Of a DNA stretch of 14,513 nt, positions 5,197 to 13,212 are shown piece by piece; within the stretch, counting starts at the first letter, position 1; every line of letters begins with the position of its first letter. Origin of the DNA: Candidatus Didemnitutus sp. (GTDB taxonomy: Bacteria; Verrucomicrobiota; Verrucomicrobiia; Opitutales; Opitutaceae); contig JAUXOH010000094.1 of NCBI GenBank assembly GCA_030682505.1, positions 1-14,513 on the forward strand. Direction: 5' to 3'. Made by a program: the position numbers and the translations under genes. Below the pieces are notes generated by a model. It was not told where the DNA came from. It saw nothing but the letters and a program-made list of their open reading frames with translations, and ran no database searches.

Positions 5197-6873
5197 CTAT
5201 TTTCCGGACGGGAGTGGCGGCACCGGAATCGCGGCCTCCGTTGCAAGACGGGCAAATTCGAGCGAGAGCGGCAAGTTGCCCGTGGCATCGGCGAGTTTAC
5301 GGGCCACGGTGAGAGCTTGCAGATACGCGTCGGTGGTTGGCGCTTTGGCCTTAACCAGATTCTGGAATACAACCAAGGCATCGCGGGCCGAACCGTGGCT
5401 CGAAATCAACTCCGCCGCGGTCCGGACCAGCGGCCAGTCCGCCAAGGAGATTTCGCGCAGTTGCGGCACGAAGCTCAAGGCCTGCGCCGCCCCAGCCGGA
5501 TTCTCCTGCGACAATTCAAAGCGCGCTGCGACCAAGGCCAGCGAAAGGCTCGGATGCTCGCGCATGCCCTTCGCCAAGAGCACCCGTGCCTCGTTTGCCA
5601 TTCCCGTTCTTTCCCAAACCGCCACCTGCCGGGCGATGACATTTCCGGCGAGCGATGCGGGCAGGCGATCGAGCCGGGCCAACTGCTCGGGGAGCGAAAC
5701 CAGGAACGGCCGATAGAGCGGATCCCCAATGATCACGCTCTGCCAACTGAGCACCGGAGTTGCGAAATAGGCGGCATCGCCCAAGGTGGCACCGCGCGCC
5801 AATTGCTCGAGCAGCAGATCCGGACGGAGCGTAAATTCAAGATACGGCTCGAAGACGTTGCCAAAGGTCGCCGCGACACCCCGGGCCACGAGCGGTCCGC
5901 ACCAACCCTCGCTGGAACTGCGCAGCGTGGCGGCCGAGAAACTGTGGATGTGCAGGGCAATCGCCCCCGGGGCAAAGCGGAATCCCTCCCGCAGAAACGG
6001 TCCGTTCAGGGCGCTGTGATACCAGCCGAAATACCAAACGGGGGCGTCGAAACGATCCGCGGCGTCAAAGGTGCCGGGACCGCGCTGCACGTCGCCGAAG
6101 TAACCCAAATCAGTCAGTTGCCCCCGCGTCGTTTCCAGCCAGAGGTCTCCGGTTGCATGCGGACCGCCAAAGTCCAGGTAGTAACGACCGATTGCGCCCT
6201 GTTGTTCCGCCTCCAGGGACGAGCTCACGAGCGACTTGGCATCAGCCAAGGTCGGTCCGTCGAGGCGCGCAACTTTGACGACGAACTCGGCACTGACCGG
6301 GGAAACCAAGCGCACGTTGAACAAAGGATTCGGCAAAAACCCGATGGTCGCTGACGGACTCTGCCCCAGCAAGCTGAGCTCGGAATCGACCGCCGCTCCA
6401 TTGCGGCGAAATTGCTCCGGCAGGTTTGCGGCGGCGACCTCGTCAACGGTGGTAGGATCGTGGTGAATGCGCAGCGGAGTGCCCCGGCAAACCACCAGGT
6501 AAGCGATCCGATGACCCGTGAGGGCGGATTTGCGGCGCCCGTGCTCGTCGAGTTCCGCCGCCAGAAATCCGTCGAGCCACTTGCGCCGCACCAACTCGTT
6601 TTGCAAGGGCTGCCAGACCTGGTCCACAAACTCCCGCCACGTGACACTCTCCGCCTCCGGCATGGGCAGGGCGATGATATTGGCCGTCGGGATCGCGCGC
6701 TGGGCTGCGTAAAAACTGCCGAGCTCGACCGACTCCGACTGCCGCGAGTTAACCAGAATGACGGTGCGCGCCGCGAGTTCACCCACGTCGGATGCCACCA
6801 AGAGGATTGGGCCGGTCAGGCATCCGAGCACCCATACAATCGTTCGCGCGAAAGGGAGAACACTCGGAGTCAC
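5197..6873 (-). CDS. TIGR03790-type exported protein of unknown function
   Basis: This matches, from recollection, the TIGR03790 family: ARTVILVNSRQSESVELGSFYAAQR, then IPTANIIALPMPE, SVTWREFVDQVWQP and AYLVVCRGTPLRIHHDP near the N-terminus, and a central GPHATGDLW...DVQRGPGTFDAADRF...WYFGWYHSALNGPF. The role of this family is not established. The C-terminal ~150 residues (LPEQLARLDRLPASLAGNVIARQVAVWERTG onward) look like helical TPR-type repeats. I chose the GTG at 6871-6873, giving 558 residues with a signal peptide (hydrophobic TIVWVLGCLTGPILLVAS). An ATG at 6994-6996 in the same frame would add 41 basic, low-complexity residues and run into the crcB start codon. It converges on frr and diverges from crcB. 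Export is inferred; family membership is likely. Confidence 0.8.
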   Translation of the reverse strand: MTPSVLPFARTIVWVLGCLTGPILLVASDVGELAARTVILVNSRQSESVELGSFYAAQRAIPTANIIALPMPEAESVTWREFVDQVWQPLQNELVRRKWLDGFLAAELDEHGRRKSALTGHRIAYLVVCRGTPLRIHHDPTTVDEVAAANLPEQFRRNGAAVDSELSLLGQSPSATIGFLPNPLFNVRLVSPVSAEFVVKVARLDGPTLADAKSLVSSSLEAEQQGAIGRYYLDFGGPHATGDLWLETTRGQLTDLGYFGDVQRGPGTFDAADRFDAPVWYFGWYHSALNGPFLREGFRFAPGAIALHIHSFSAATLRSSSEGWCGPLVARGVAATFGNVFEPYLEFTLRPDLLLEQLARGATLGDAAYFATPVLSWQSVIIGDPLYRPFLVSLPEQLARLDRLPASLAGNVIARQVAVWERTGMANEARVLLAKGMREHPSLSLALVAARFELSQENPAGAAQALSFVPQLREISLADWPLVRTAAELISSHGSARDALVVFQNLVKAKAPTTDAYLQALTVARKLADATGNLPLSLEFARLATEAAIPVPPLPSGK

Positions 6874-6994
6874 ACGCTCGACTGTGCGTCGCCCCGGAAG
6901 CGAGGCGAGTTCGTTTCGCAGTCTTGCCAAGAAAGGGCCCCGTCGCTTCGTTGACAGCCCCAGCGGGTGCTCCGCCCTCTTCTCTCCCCCTTTC

Positions 6995-7393
6995 ATGATT
7001 CTTTATCTCCTCGTCGGACTCGGCGGCGCCCTCGGCAGCATGGCGCGATTCTGGCTTTCCGCGACGATCGCCGGGCCGATGGGCGAAGCGTTCCCGTGGA
7101 GCACGTTTTGGGTGAACGTCACCGGCTCGTTCTTGATCGGGTTTGTGGCAACGATCGCGATTTCCCACGGCCGTCCGTTTCTCGACACCACGGCGCGCCA
7201 AACCTTCATGAGCGGCCTGCTGGGCGGCTACACCACCTTTTCCGCGTTCAGTTTGCAGACCTTCAGCTTGGCCCGCGGAGGAGAGTGGTGGCGCGCCGGC
7301 GGCAACGTCGCCGTTTCGGTCGTGGCGTGCCTGGTCGCCGTGTGGCTGGGATACTTGCTGGCGGCGTTGCTCAACGCCCATCGCGGCGCCTGA
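6995..7393 (+). CDS. crcB: Fluoride ion channel CrcB/Fluc
   Basis: Fluc proteins are dimeric, dual-topology inner-membrane channels that expel fluoride. The 132-residue length and four hydrophobic segments are typical. Signatures are GLGGALGSMARFW (GxxGxxxR, about 8-20), FPWSTFWVNVTGSFLIGF (33-50, with the conserved W-N-GSF), and SGLLGGYTTFSAFSLQT, the GGYTTFS block that lines the pore and the central sodium site. ATG at 6995 begins MILYLLVGLGG. The frame is open upstream to 6758, but that part is antisense to the neighbouring gene. No Shine-Dalgarno sequence is visible, and I could not find the conserved fluoride-riboswitch (crcB motif) sequence upstream. A single copy is present; some bacteria carry pairs of half-genes. 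Confidence 0.95.
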   Translation: MILYLLVGLGGALGSMARFWLSATIAGPMGEAFPWSTFWVNVTGSFLIGFVATIAISHGRPFLDTTARQTFMSGLLGGYTTFSAFSLQTFSLARGGEWWRAGGNVAVSVVACLVAVWLGYLLAALLNAHRGA

Positions 7394-7416
7394 GCAGGTA
7401 CCGCGCCACCCTTGGT

Positions 7417-8463
7417 TTAGTTGCCCGTCGGTTGCGCCATCTCCGCTTTCTGTCGGATCACCTGGCCGCGCAAAAAATTGTCCGGGGCAGCAGAACGCCA
7501 CGCGGTGAGCCAAATATTGGCCAGCATCTGGCCCGCAACCAGCACTTGGCCCTCGATGAACGCCACCGCCTCCGCATCGGGCGGAGCGCGATCGGCCTTG
7601 AACTTGCCGGCTTGTTCCAACTGGTAGAGCGGCTCGACGAGGGAAAATTGAGCCGCCAAGTAGTCCATCGCGTGCTGAAACATGGGATCGCGTCCGTCGG
7701 AGCGCGGCTCGAGTGCGAGAGTCTGCGCCGGCGTGGCCCGCGCGGTCAAACGACCGAGGTCGAGTTTCGCACTCCGGATAAATCCCGAATCGATCCAGGA
7801 GTGGAAGCCACGCCACGTCGTATAACCCTGCGGATTGGCTCCGACCCAACCGTTGTGATGAATCGTGGTGTGAAGCGGCTGCGCCCCGTCACCAACAAAG
7901 TGACCCATCACGCCCATCATCTCGACAATGCTCGCCTGCGCTTGGGCCATTTCCTCCGGTGAGCCCAGTTCCTCCAACACCTTCAGCCGGGCGAAATTGC
8001 CCCGCAGTTTTCCGAAATATTCCGCGATGGTCCAAGGGAGGAAGCCCGACAACTCGCGCGTGCGATCGGCGTTTTGGGCCGGATCAATCGGCGGATAATT
8101 CTCCGGGTGTGCCGCCCGGCCTTGCGCATACTGCACCGCATACTCGTAACGGAAACTGCTTACTTTCGTCGCCTCGAGTCCTGCCATTTCAAAAAACTCG
8201 AGGTCAAGGTAGTGATCGGGCGCATTGCAATGCCGCGCGGGCAAATCGGGGGCACTGCGCCAGCGATCGGCCTCGCTGGATAGCCAGGCAATCCGCTCCG
8301 CCGTCGCCGGTTCGCGAACGAAGTCCGGAAAATCAGCCGGCAGTGCCGCCAGCGCGATCCGGTTGGCCGCCCGATGCCCCTCGTAATCCCACGCCATGAG
8401 CGAAGTCAGCGGCAGTGCCGCCAGGCAAATTGCCAGCCAACGAGGGGAAAATTTTGGAATCAT
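7417..8463 (-). CDS. Secreted S1/P1-type zinc-dependent nuclease
   Basis: S1/P1 nucleases cut single-stranded DNA and RNA with a three-zinc centre whose first ligand is the mature N-terminal tryptophan. Here a signal peptide (MIPKFSPRWLAICLAALPLTSLMA) is followed directly by W25 with H30 five residues on, the P1 W1/H6 spacing. Further ligands line up: D66 and H84 (DHYLD region), H188, D192 and H198 in MGHFVGDGAQPLH (spacings 4 and 6, as in P1), and H221, D225 in FHSWID (spacing 4). The 348-residue length is slightly above the usual size. ATG at 8461-8463 follows a GAAG; a TTG at 8472 would add three residues. The likely role is periplasmic or extracellular nucleic-acid scavenging. Close relatives include phospholipase-C-like enzymes, so the substrate is not proven. 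It may be a read-through member of the upstream minus-strand operon (92-bp gap, no terminator seen). Confidence 0.88.
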   Translation of the reverse strand: MIPKFSPRWLAICLAALPLTSLMAWDYEGHRAANRIALAALPADFPDFVREPATAERIAWLSSEADRWRSAPDLPARHCNAPDHYLDLEFFEMAGLEATKVSSFRYEYAVQYAQGRAAHPENYPPIDPAQNADRTRELSGFLPWTIAEYFGKLRGNFARLKVLEELGSPEEMAQAQASIVEMMGVMGHFVGDGAQPLHTTIHHNGWVGANPQGYTTWRGFHSWIDSGFIRSAKLDLGRLTARATPAQTLALEPRSDGRDPMFQHAMDYLAAQFSLVEPLYQLEQAGKFKADRAPPDAEAVAFIEGQVLVAGQMLANIWLTAWRSAAPDNFLRGQVIRQKAEMAQPTGN

Positions 8464-8555
8464 GATCTTCAAAGGACCTAACCGGGGAGGCGTCGAAAAT
8501 TACTTCGGCAACCGCCGGAGGTGAGGTTCACGGCCCGACGAGAAAGCCACAAGTT

Positions 8556-9644
8556 TCAATTCGCCACAACCGGGCGCATCGCCGCCACGGCCGCGGTGTA
8601 GCTGTCCACCCCACGCGCAATGGCCTCCGCGATTCTCTGCCGAAACTCCGGTGTCGCGACGCGAGCCGCTTCCGCGTCATTGGAAAGGTAAGCCGCCTCG
8701 ATCAACGCTGCCGGGCAGTCGAGGAAGCGCAGAACAGCGAAGCGCGCCCGCTTGTAGCCACGGTCGGATGTCTTGAGCCCGGTGACGATTTGCCGATGGA
8801 GGTGATACCCGAGGATCACGTTGGCAAGGTCGTTGCGGTTGCCGGGAAAAGTGACGTCGGTCATGGCGTCCTTCTTGTCATCTGAAGTGGAGAGCATCGA
8901 CTGCGGCGTCAGCACGTAGGTTTCCGAACCCATGACGCGGGCGGCGTCCTTGGGATCCACGGCATTGAAGTGGATGCTGAGGAAGAGATCGGCCACGGCT
9001 TGGTTGGAGAAATCGGCGCGGCGTTGCAGGTCGATGAGCGGATTGTTCGCGAAGCGGGTATCGTCCTTGCGGGTCAGCAGCACGCGATAGCCGCGGGCCT
9101 CGAGCAATTTTTGGAGGCGAAGCGCGACATCGAGCGTCATATCCTTTTCGGCCAGCTGGTGCTTGGCATTGGATTTGCCGGGATCGGTGCCTCCGTGGCC
9201 GGCATCGAGCACGATGAGCCGTGGCGGCATCGGCAGTTGCAAGGCTTGCTCGGCCGGGCGGAGCAAGGGTGCGATTGTCTTGATCAGATCCAGGCGGCTG
9301 ACCCACAGACTGCCCCGATGCGCCGTGACGCGCTCGCTCAGGAAAATCCGCACGCCATTCAAAAAACAGTCACGCCCATCGGCTTCGAAAACAATCTGTT
9401 GGTTTTCGCCCGTGCTGAGAATCAGTTTTTGCTTCGGCGCATCCCACGTGGCTTGGGCGCCAAATTTTTCCGCCACATCGCGGAGGTCGACGAAATCGAG
9501 ATTTCGAATTCGCGCCATGCCCCACGCGATCTGCGCTGCGGGGGGTCGGGTCGGGTCGGCACGCACTTGCGCGCAAAGATCACCGCCCCAGCCAGCCGCC
9601 GCGATCGCGGCAGTGAGAATTCCCAGGGACCGCACCGACGCCAT
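8556..9644 (-). CDS. N-acetylmuramoyl-L-alanine amidase, AmiC-like (Amidase_3)
   Basis: The enzyme cleaves the bond between MurNAc and the stem peptide of peptidoglycan in the periplasm, normally for daughter-cell separation. It has a signal peptide (about 1-28). Next comes an N-terminal domain (about 36-130) that resembles the copper-amine-oxidase N-like fold often joined to amidases (LDFVDLRDVAEKFGAQATWD, then FLNGVRIFLSE). The Amidase_3 domain runs from about 143. Zinc ligands are H150 in VLDAGHGGTDPG, E166 and H225 in FLSIHFNA; the catalytic glutamate is E316 in LIEAAYLSN. ATG at 9642-9644 gives 362 residues and puts the signal peptide at the N-terminus, 16 bp after the infC stop. Starts at 9677 and 9695 would overlap infC. 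It is the last clear member of the aroB-to-infC series. The insert between about 235 and 275 is longer than in E. coli AmiC. Confidence 0.93.
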   Translation of the reverse strand: MASVRSLGILTAAIAAAGWGGDLCAQVRADPTRPPAAQIAWGMARIRNLDFVDLRDVAEKFGAQATWDAPKQKLILSTGENQQIVFEADGRDCFLNGVRIFLSERVTAHRGSLWVSRLDLIKTIAPLLRPAEQALQLPMPPRLIVLDAGHGGTDPGKSNAKHQLAEKDMTLDVALRLQKLLEARGYRVLLTRKDDTRFANNPLIDLQRRADFSNQAVADLFLSIHFNAVDPKDAARVMGSETYVLTPQSMLSTSDDKKDAMTDVTFPGNRNDLANVILGYHLHRQIVTGLKTSDRGYKRARFAVLRFLDCPAALIEAAYLSNDAEAARVATPEFRQRIAEAIARGVDSYTAAVAAMRPVVAN

Positions 9645-9660
9645 GGGCGACAGGCGGGCC

Positions 9661-10305
9661 TCAGCCCTTGGAGTCATCCGCGTTCGTCGGAGCATGATTC
9701 GCTTCGCGAACGTAATACTTCGGCTTGCGCTTCCCCACCGGATTCGGCGTCAACATCACGTTGATCTGTTTGCCACTCAACTTGGGCGACGAGTCGGGGT
9801 GACCCATCGGTTCGAGTTCAGCGAGCGCACGCTTCATCACTTCGAAGCCGATTTCGGTGTGGGCCATTTCGCGGCCGCGGAACTTGAGGCGCAATTTCAC
9901 TTTGTTGCCATGATCGAGAAACTCCTCGGCGTGGCGGACCTTGGTGATGAAATCGTGCTGCTCAATGCGCACGGTAAACTCGATTTCCTTGAGCTTCGCT
10001 CCCGCCGGCTTGCTGTGGGTCTGCTTCTTCTGCTCCTCGTAGATGTATTTGCCGAAGTCCATGATCCGGCACACCGGGGGATTGGCGTTCGCGGCGACCT
10101 CGACGAGGTCGAGATTGAATTGCTGCGCGAAGGCGAGCGCCTTGGCGGTGTCGAGCACGCCGAGTTGGCGGCCTTCAGGACTGATGACGCGAACCTGAGG
10201 GGACTTGATGCGAGCGTTACGGCGGATGTGCGCGTAAGGATCAGACGTGCGGGGACCGCGGTTATAGGGCGGGCGTTTGCCGCCAGAGGAAAAAGGAAGT
10301 GCCAT
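9661..10305 (-). CDS. infC: Translation initiation factor IF-3
   Basis: IF-3 binds the 30S subunit, prevents premature 50S joining and checks start-codon and initiator-tRNA pairing. The N-domain begins at NARIKSPQVRVISPEGRQLGVL (about 30-51) and ends in NPPVCRIMDFGKYIYEEQKKQ (about 75-95), the classic IF-3 signature and linker. The C-domain includes KLKEIEFTVRIEQHDFITKVRHAEEFLDHGNKVKL and LRFRGREM-like KFRGREMAH. At 214 residues it is longer than the ~180 of E. coli, with a ~28-residue basic N-terminal extension and a ~20-residue C-terminal tail. The start is ATG (10303-10305), not the autoregulatory AUU of E. coli, and no Shine-Dalgarno sequence precedes it. The 108-bp spacer upstream shows no convincing structure. 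rpmI and rplT, its usual followers, are absent; an amidase follows. Confidence 0.96.
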   Translation of the reverse strand: MALPFSSGGKRPPYNRGPRTSDPYAHIRRNARIKSPQVRVISPEGRQLGVLDTAKALAFAQQFNLDLVEVAANANPPVCRIMDFGKYIYEEQKKQTHSKPAGAKLKEIEFTVRIEQHDFITKVRHAEEFLDHGNKVKLRLKFRGREMAHTEIGFEVMKRALAELEPMGHPDSSPKLSGKQINVMLTPNPVGKRKPKYYVREANHAPTNADDSKG

Positions 10306-10413
10306 TAATTGTTATTTGCTAAGCTGATGAGGTCGCAGGACTTTTTGCCGTGGCCTCGGGGGATGACAACCCATTTTTGAGGGAGTTGCCGGTGAGAAGT
10401 GCCGATGGAGGCG

Positions 10414-10794
10414 TCAAACACTGAAACTTTCGCCGCACGAGCAGGACGCTTTGGCATTGGGATTGGCGAATTTGAAGCCTCCTCCGACCATTTGATGGGA
10501 GTAGTCGAGGACGGTGCCCTTGAGGTAAAGCGCCGTCTTGGGATCGACCACGACGGCCACTCCCCCGGACCGCACCAGAATATCGCCCCGGCGCGGCTGG
10601 AGGGTGAACTTCATCTTGTAGCTCAGTCCGTTGCACCCGCCGCCGGTGATGGCAATCCGGAGCAATTCGCCCTGTTTCTCGCGTTCCATCAGAGCCGCGA
10701 CCTTGGGGCAGGCCTCCGGCGTCAGGCGAACGAGATTCTCGTTACCTTCGCGGACGCCCTCGGGCAGGGTGACGGGTGGGACCAAAGCTGACAT
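10414..10794 (-). CDS. A-type iron-sulfur carrier (IscA/ErpA/HesB family)
   Basis: A-type carriers hold Fe-S clusters or iron and deliver them to client apoproteins. All three conserved cysteines are present: C54 in GGGCNGLSY, and C118 and C120 in the C-terminal CSCGESFSV. Length is 126 residues, slightly long because of a ~20-residue N-terminal leader. The middle has the family pattern VVVDPKTALYLKGTVLDY. IscA, ErpA and SufA cannot be separated from sequence alone here, so I give no symbol. ATG at 10792-10794 lies 9 bp after the pdxA stop, so the two are surely cotranscribed. There is no isc/suf cluster around it, which favours a stand-alone ErpA-like role. PdxA makes the PLP precursor that cysteine desulfurases need, a possible though loose functional link. 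Confidence 0.92.
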   Translation of the reverse strand: MSALVPPVTLPEGVREGNENLVRLTPEACPKVAALMEREKQGELLRIAITGGGCNGLSYKMKFTLQPRRGDILVRSGGVAVVVDPKTALYLKGTVLDYSHQMVGGGFKFANPNAKASCSCGESFSV

Positions 10795-10803
10795 GGCACC
10801 AAG

Positions 10804-11724
10804 TTATTGGACGCCTTGCGACTTTAGCAAGCGCCGCGCCACCGTGACGGCGTTGGCGAAACTCTTCGCGCTCGCCTTGCCCTGGCCGGCGATTCCAAAA
10901 GCCGTGCCGTGATCCGGACTGGTGCGCACGAACGGCAACCCCAGCGTGACGTTCACCGCCTGATCAAAATCGATCACCTTCAGCGGGGCCAGCCCCTGAT
11001 CGTGGTAGAGTGCCACGATGACATCGAACTCCCCGCGGAGCATGCGCCCAAACAAGGTGTCGGCCGGTTGGCAGAGCGAGAGGCCCGGAAACTCGGCGCG
11101 CATTTTCTCGAGCGCGGGATTCAAGAGATCACGCTCCTCCGTGCCGAACAGGCCGCCTTCACCCGCATGGGGATTCAGCCCGCACACACCGATGCGCGGC
11201 ACGGCAATCCCGTCGGCCCGCGCCAATTGGTCCGCCGCTGCCGCCGTGCGACGCAACAACTGTGGTCCGAGCGCCCGTGTCACTTCCCCCAGCGGCACAT
11301 GCCAGGTCGCCAAAGCCACGCGAAGTCGCCCGCCGCAAAAACACATCACCGGCTCCCCTCCCCAACGGGCGGCAAAGAACTCCGTCTGTCCGGGATATTC
11401 GTAACCGATCGCGGCCAGTCGCTCCTTGCTCACCGGGCCGGTCACGACACCGGAGAATTCGCCGCCTTGGCATCCGGCCGCGGCGCGCTCCATCGCGGCC
11501 CACGCGACCAATGCCCCGGCGCCGTCGGGTTGCCCGGGTGTCGCTTCGAAATCCTCCAACCCCACCGGAATTCTGGTTGCGCCCGGCGGCAACGATTCCA
11601 GCCACTGCGCCGGTCCGATCACCGCGACCTCCGCCGCCTCGACCGGATGCGCGATCAGCCACGTCGCGATGACCTCCGGACCAATGCCGGCGGGATCTCC
11701 GCAGGTGAAAACGAGCGGCTTCAT
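10804..11724 (-). CDS. pdxA: 4-hydroxythreonine-4-phosphate dehydrogenase
   Basis: PdxA oxidises 4-phosphohydroxy-L-threonine with NAD(P) in the DXP-dependent route to pyridoxal phosphate. The N-terminus TCGDPAGIGPE is the family signature. The metal-binding histidines align by spacing with E. coli H166/H211/H266 as H142 (TWHVPLGEV), H186 (LNPHAGEGG) and H241 (ALYHDQGLAPLK). TSPDHGTAFGIAGQG follows at 268-282. ATG at 11722-11724 (306 residues) is preceded by GAGGAA with an 8-base spacer, the clearest Shine-Dalgarno sequence in the window. An upstream in-frame start at 11748 adds eight atypical residues. Odd point: the usual GHTEF substrate motif reads GQTEF here (Q113 in place of the His equivalent to E. 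coli H136). It lies between lpxA (60 bp) and the Fe-S carrier gene (9 bp). Confidence 0.95.
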   Translation of the reverse strand: MKPLVFTCGDPAGIGPEVIATWLIAHPVEAAEVAVIGPAQWLESLPPGATRIPVGLEDFEATPGQPDGAGALVAWAAMERAAAGCQGGEFSGVVTGPVSKERLAAIGYEYPGQTEFFAARWGGEPVMCFCGGRLRVALATWHVPLGEVTRALGPQLLRRTAAAADQLARADGIAVPRIGVCGLNPHAGEGGLFGTEERDLLNPALEKMRAEFPGLSLCQPADTLFGRMLRGEFDVIVALYHDQGLAPLKVIDFDQAVNVTLGLPFVRTSPDHGTAFGIAGQGKASAKSFANAVTVARRLLKSQGVQ

Positions 11725-11784
11725 GGGCGCCGTTCCTCGCTGCGGCACCTCACGCCAACCCCGGCGCGGGGAAAAAGGGGAGAA

Positions 11785-12525
11785 TCAGGTTTCATCACTC
11801 GAGGCCCGCCCGTCCGGTCGCGCAAAGCCGCGCTTGCCCCCGGCAAAAAATTCAAGGAACCGGCGGGCTTCGTCGCTCTGCACCCCTGCGGAGATCACGG
11901 TCTTCGCGTGCGCCCGCGGATCGCCTCCGGCAAAAACGCGCGCATAACAGGCCTTGAGTTCCTTGATCGCTTCGCGACTGACGCCCCGGCGTTTCATCCC
12001 CACCAAGTTGAAGCCCGGCACCTCGTTGCGCTCGGCCACCATCAAAAACGGAGCGATGTCCTGCGTGATCCGCGCAAGCCCGGCCACCATGACCCCTTCG
12101 CCCAGCCGCGCGAATTGGTGCACCCCCGCGCCGCCGCCGATGAAGGTGAAATCGCCGATGCTCACGTGGCCGCCGAGCATGACATTGGTCGCCATCACCA
12201 CGTCGTCACCAACCTCGCAATCGTGCCCGACGTGCGCGTTGGCCATGAGAAAACAGCGGGCTCCGACCACGGTTTCCTTGCCGGCGTAAATCGAACGGTT
12301 GATCGAACTGTGTTCGCGCAGCACCGTGCCAGCGCCGATGCGCACCCCGGTGGCAATCGCCGGATCGAACTTCAGGAAATTCGGCTCGCTGCCGACGACG
12401 GCAAACGGATGCACGACGACCCCGGCGCCGAGCACGCAGTATTTCGTCACGACCGCATACGCGTGAATGACGCAGTTGGCGCCGAGTTGCGCGCCGGGTT
12501 CCACAAGAGCAGTCGGATGGATCAC
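11785..12525 (-). CDS. lpxA: Acyl-ACP--UDP-N-acetylglucosamine O-acyltransferase
   Basis: LpxA transfers a hydroxyacyl chain to UDP-GlcNAc, the first step of lipid A synthesis, which implies a Gram-negative envelope. The N-terminal ~160 residues are left-handed beta-helix hexapeptide repeats (MIHPTALVEPGAQLGANCVI onward). The catalytic histidine is H101 in NAHVGHDC, equivalent to E. coli H125. H98, H120 (GGHVSIGD) and H136 (GVHQFA) match the other conserved histidines. The C-terminal helical part begins at about 172 (NLVGMKRRGVS). Length is 246 against 262 in E. coli. The start is GTG at 12523-12525, fixed by the canonical IHPTA N-terminus; no Shine-Dalgarno sequence is seen. It lies 12 bp after the unknown 209-aa gene and 60 bp before pdxA. 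The other early lipid A genes are not in the window. Confidence 0.95.
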   Translation of the reverse strand: MIHPTALVEPGAQLGANCVIHAYAVVTKYCVLGAGVVVHPFAVVGSEPNFLKFDPAIATGVRIGAGTVLREHSSINRSIYAGKETVVGARCFLMANAHVGHDCEVGDDVVMATNVMLGGHVSIGDFTFIGGGAGVHQFARLGEGVMVAGLARITQDIAPFLMVAERNEVPGFNLVGMKRRGVSREAIKELKACYARVFAGGDPRAHAKTVISAGVQSDEARRFLEFFAGGKRGFARPDGRASSDET

Positions 12526-12537
12526 AGGGAGAAGGGG

Positions 12538-13167
12538 CTATTCCTTGCCCCGTTTGGGCGCACCGCGCTCCGAGAGCAAATCGAGCTGGGGGTCTTGGAG
12601 GAGATCGTAGTTCTTCAAGATGCGGATCAACTGCAACGTGTCACTCTTGCCGTAGTTGCGGTTGAGTTCCACGTTGTCGATCAGATCAAGCAGCATGGCC
12701 CGAAAGGAAATGACCGCATCGACGCCCTTCTCCTTCAACATCGCGACCGCCTGCGAACGATAGGGCTCGGCCGTCGGCAATCCGGGCAGGACCAGGATCT
12801 TCATCAGTTCGCCACTCCCGCCTTCCTCACTCTCCGTGGGGAAAAAATGCACCGCTTCCTTCAGGACGCTTTTCTCCAGAAAGCGAAAAATTTCCGGCTG
12901 ATTGCGCAACGTGCTGGGCGTAAAATGACCGCCCACGTGCCAGCCCTTGATGCTCACGATCGCGCGATTGACGAACGGGAGCTCACTCGCAAAGAGGAAA
13001 AACTCCGGCTTGCGCGAGCGATCCCAGGACGGATTGAACACGACCAGATCAATCACCTCCTCCGCCGCACCGCGTCGGGCGGTCAACGCGTATTTGCGCG
13101 CCTGGCGGACAAAAAATCCGGCCTGCTCGAAATATTCCCGCACGATCCCTTCGTCGATGGCTGACAT
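12538..13167 (-). CDS. Conserved-looking protein of unknown function, faint PD-(D/E)XK-like pattern
   Basis: This is a 209-residue soluble protein with no signal or membrane segment. I do not recognise a named family. The N-terminal half begins IDEGIVREYFEQAGFFVRQARKY. It is followed by EEVIDLVVFNPSW (about 36-48), a hydrophobic strand carrying an acidic residue (D40), and later by NRAIVSIKGWHVGGHF (about 67-82). The order helix, strand with D, then strand with x-x-K recalls the core of PD-(D/E)XK nucleases. The usual glutamate two before the lysine is serine here (S-I-K), so activity is doubtful. The C-terminal half has LMKILVLPGLPTA and a helical end with NYGKSDTLQLIRILKNYDLL. ATG at 13165-13167 lies 45 bp after aroB. 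Good coding quality and tight operon packing argue that it is a real, functional gene. Confidence 0.8.
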   Translation of the reverse strand: MSAIDEGIVREYFEQAGFFVRQARKYALTARRGAAEEVIDLVVFNPSWDRSRKPEFFLFASELPFVNRAIVSIKGWHVGGHFTPSTLRNQPEIFRFLEKSVLKEAVHFFPTESEEGGSGELMKILVLPGLPTAEPYRSQAVAMLKEKGVDAVISFRAMLLDLIDNVELNRNYGKSDTLQLIRILKNYDLLQDPQLDLLSERGAPKRGKE

Positions 13168-13212
13168 TGGATAGACAAACTAGTGTCTCAGGCGTCCGGT
13201 GCAGTCATAAAA

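Noticed and set aside
6880..6994. Fluoride riboswitch upstream of crcB
   Set aside because: I looked for the conserved GG-GATGG...CGCC pattern and pseudoknot segments and did not find them in the leader.
7394..7416. Terminator between convergent crcB and the nuclease gene
   Set aside because: The spacer is only 23 bp and shows no stem with a T-tract on either strand.
10306..10413. Ribosomal-type leader or small gene upstream of infC
   Set aside because: A minus-strand frame crosses it, but it continues antisense or out of frame into the Fe-S carrier gene. No stable stem or T-tract is evident.
10909..13164. Very long plus-strand open frame (751 codons)
   Set aside because: It is antisense to pdxA, lpxA and the 209-aa gene, whose families and motifs are clear. 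Its translation is rich in R, H, D and A with no recognisable domain, as expected from the reverse strand of GC-rich genes.
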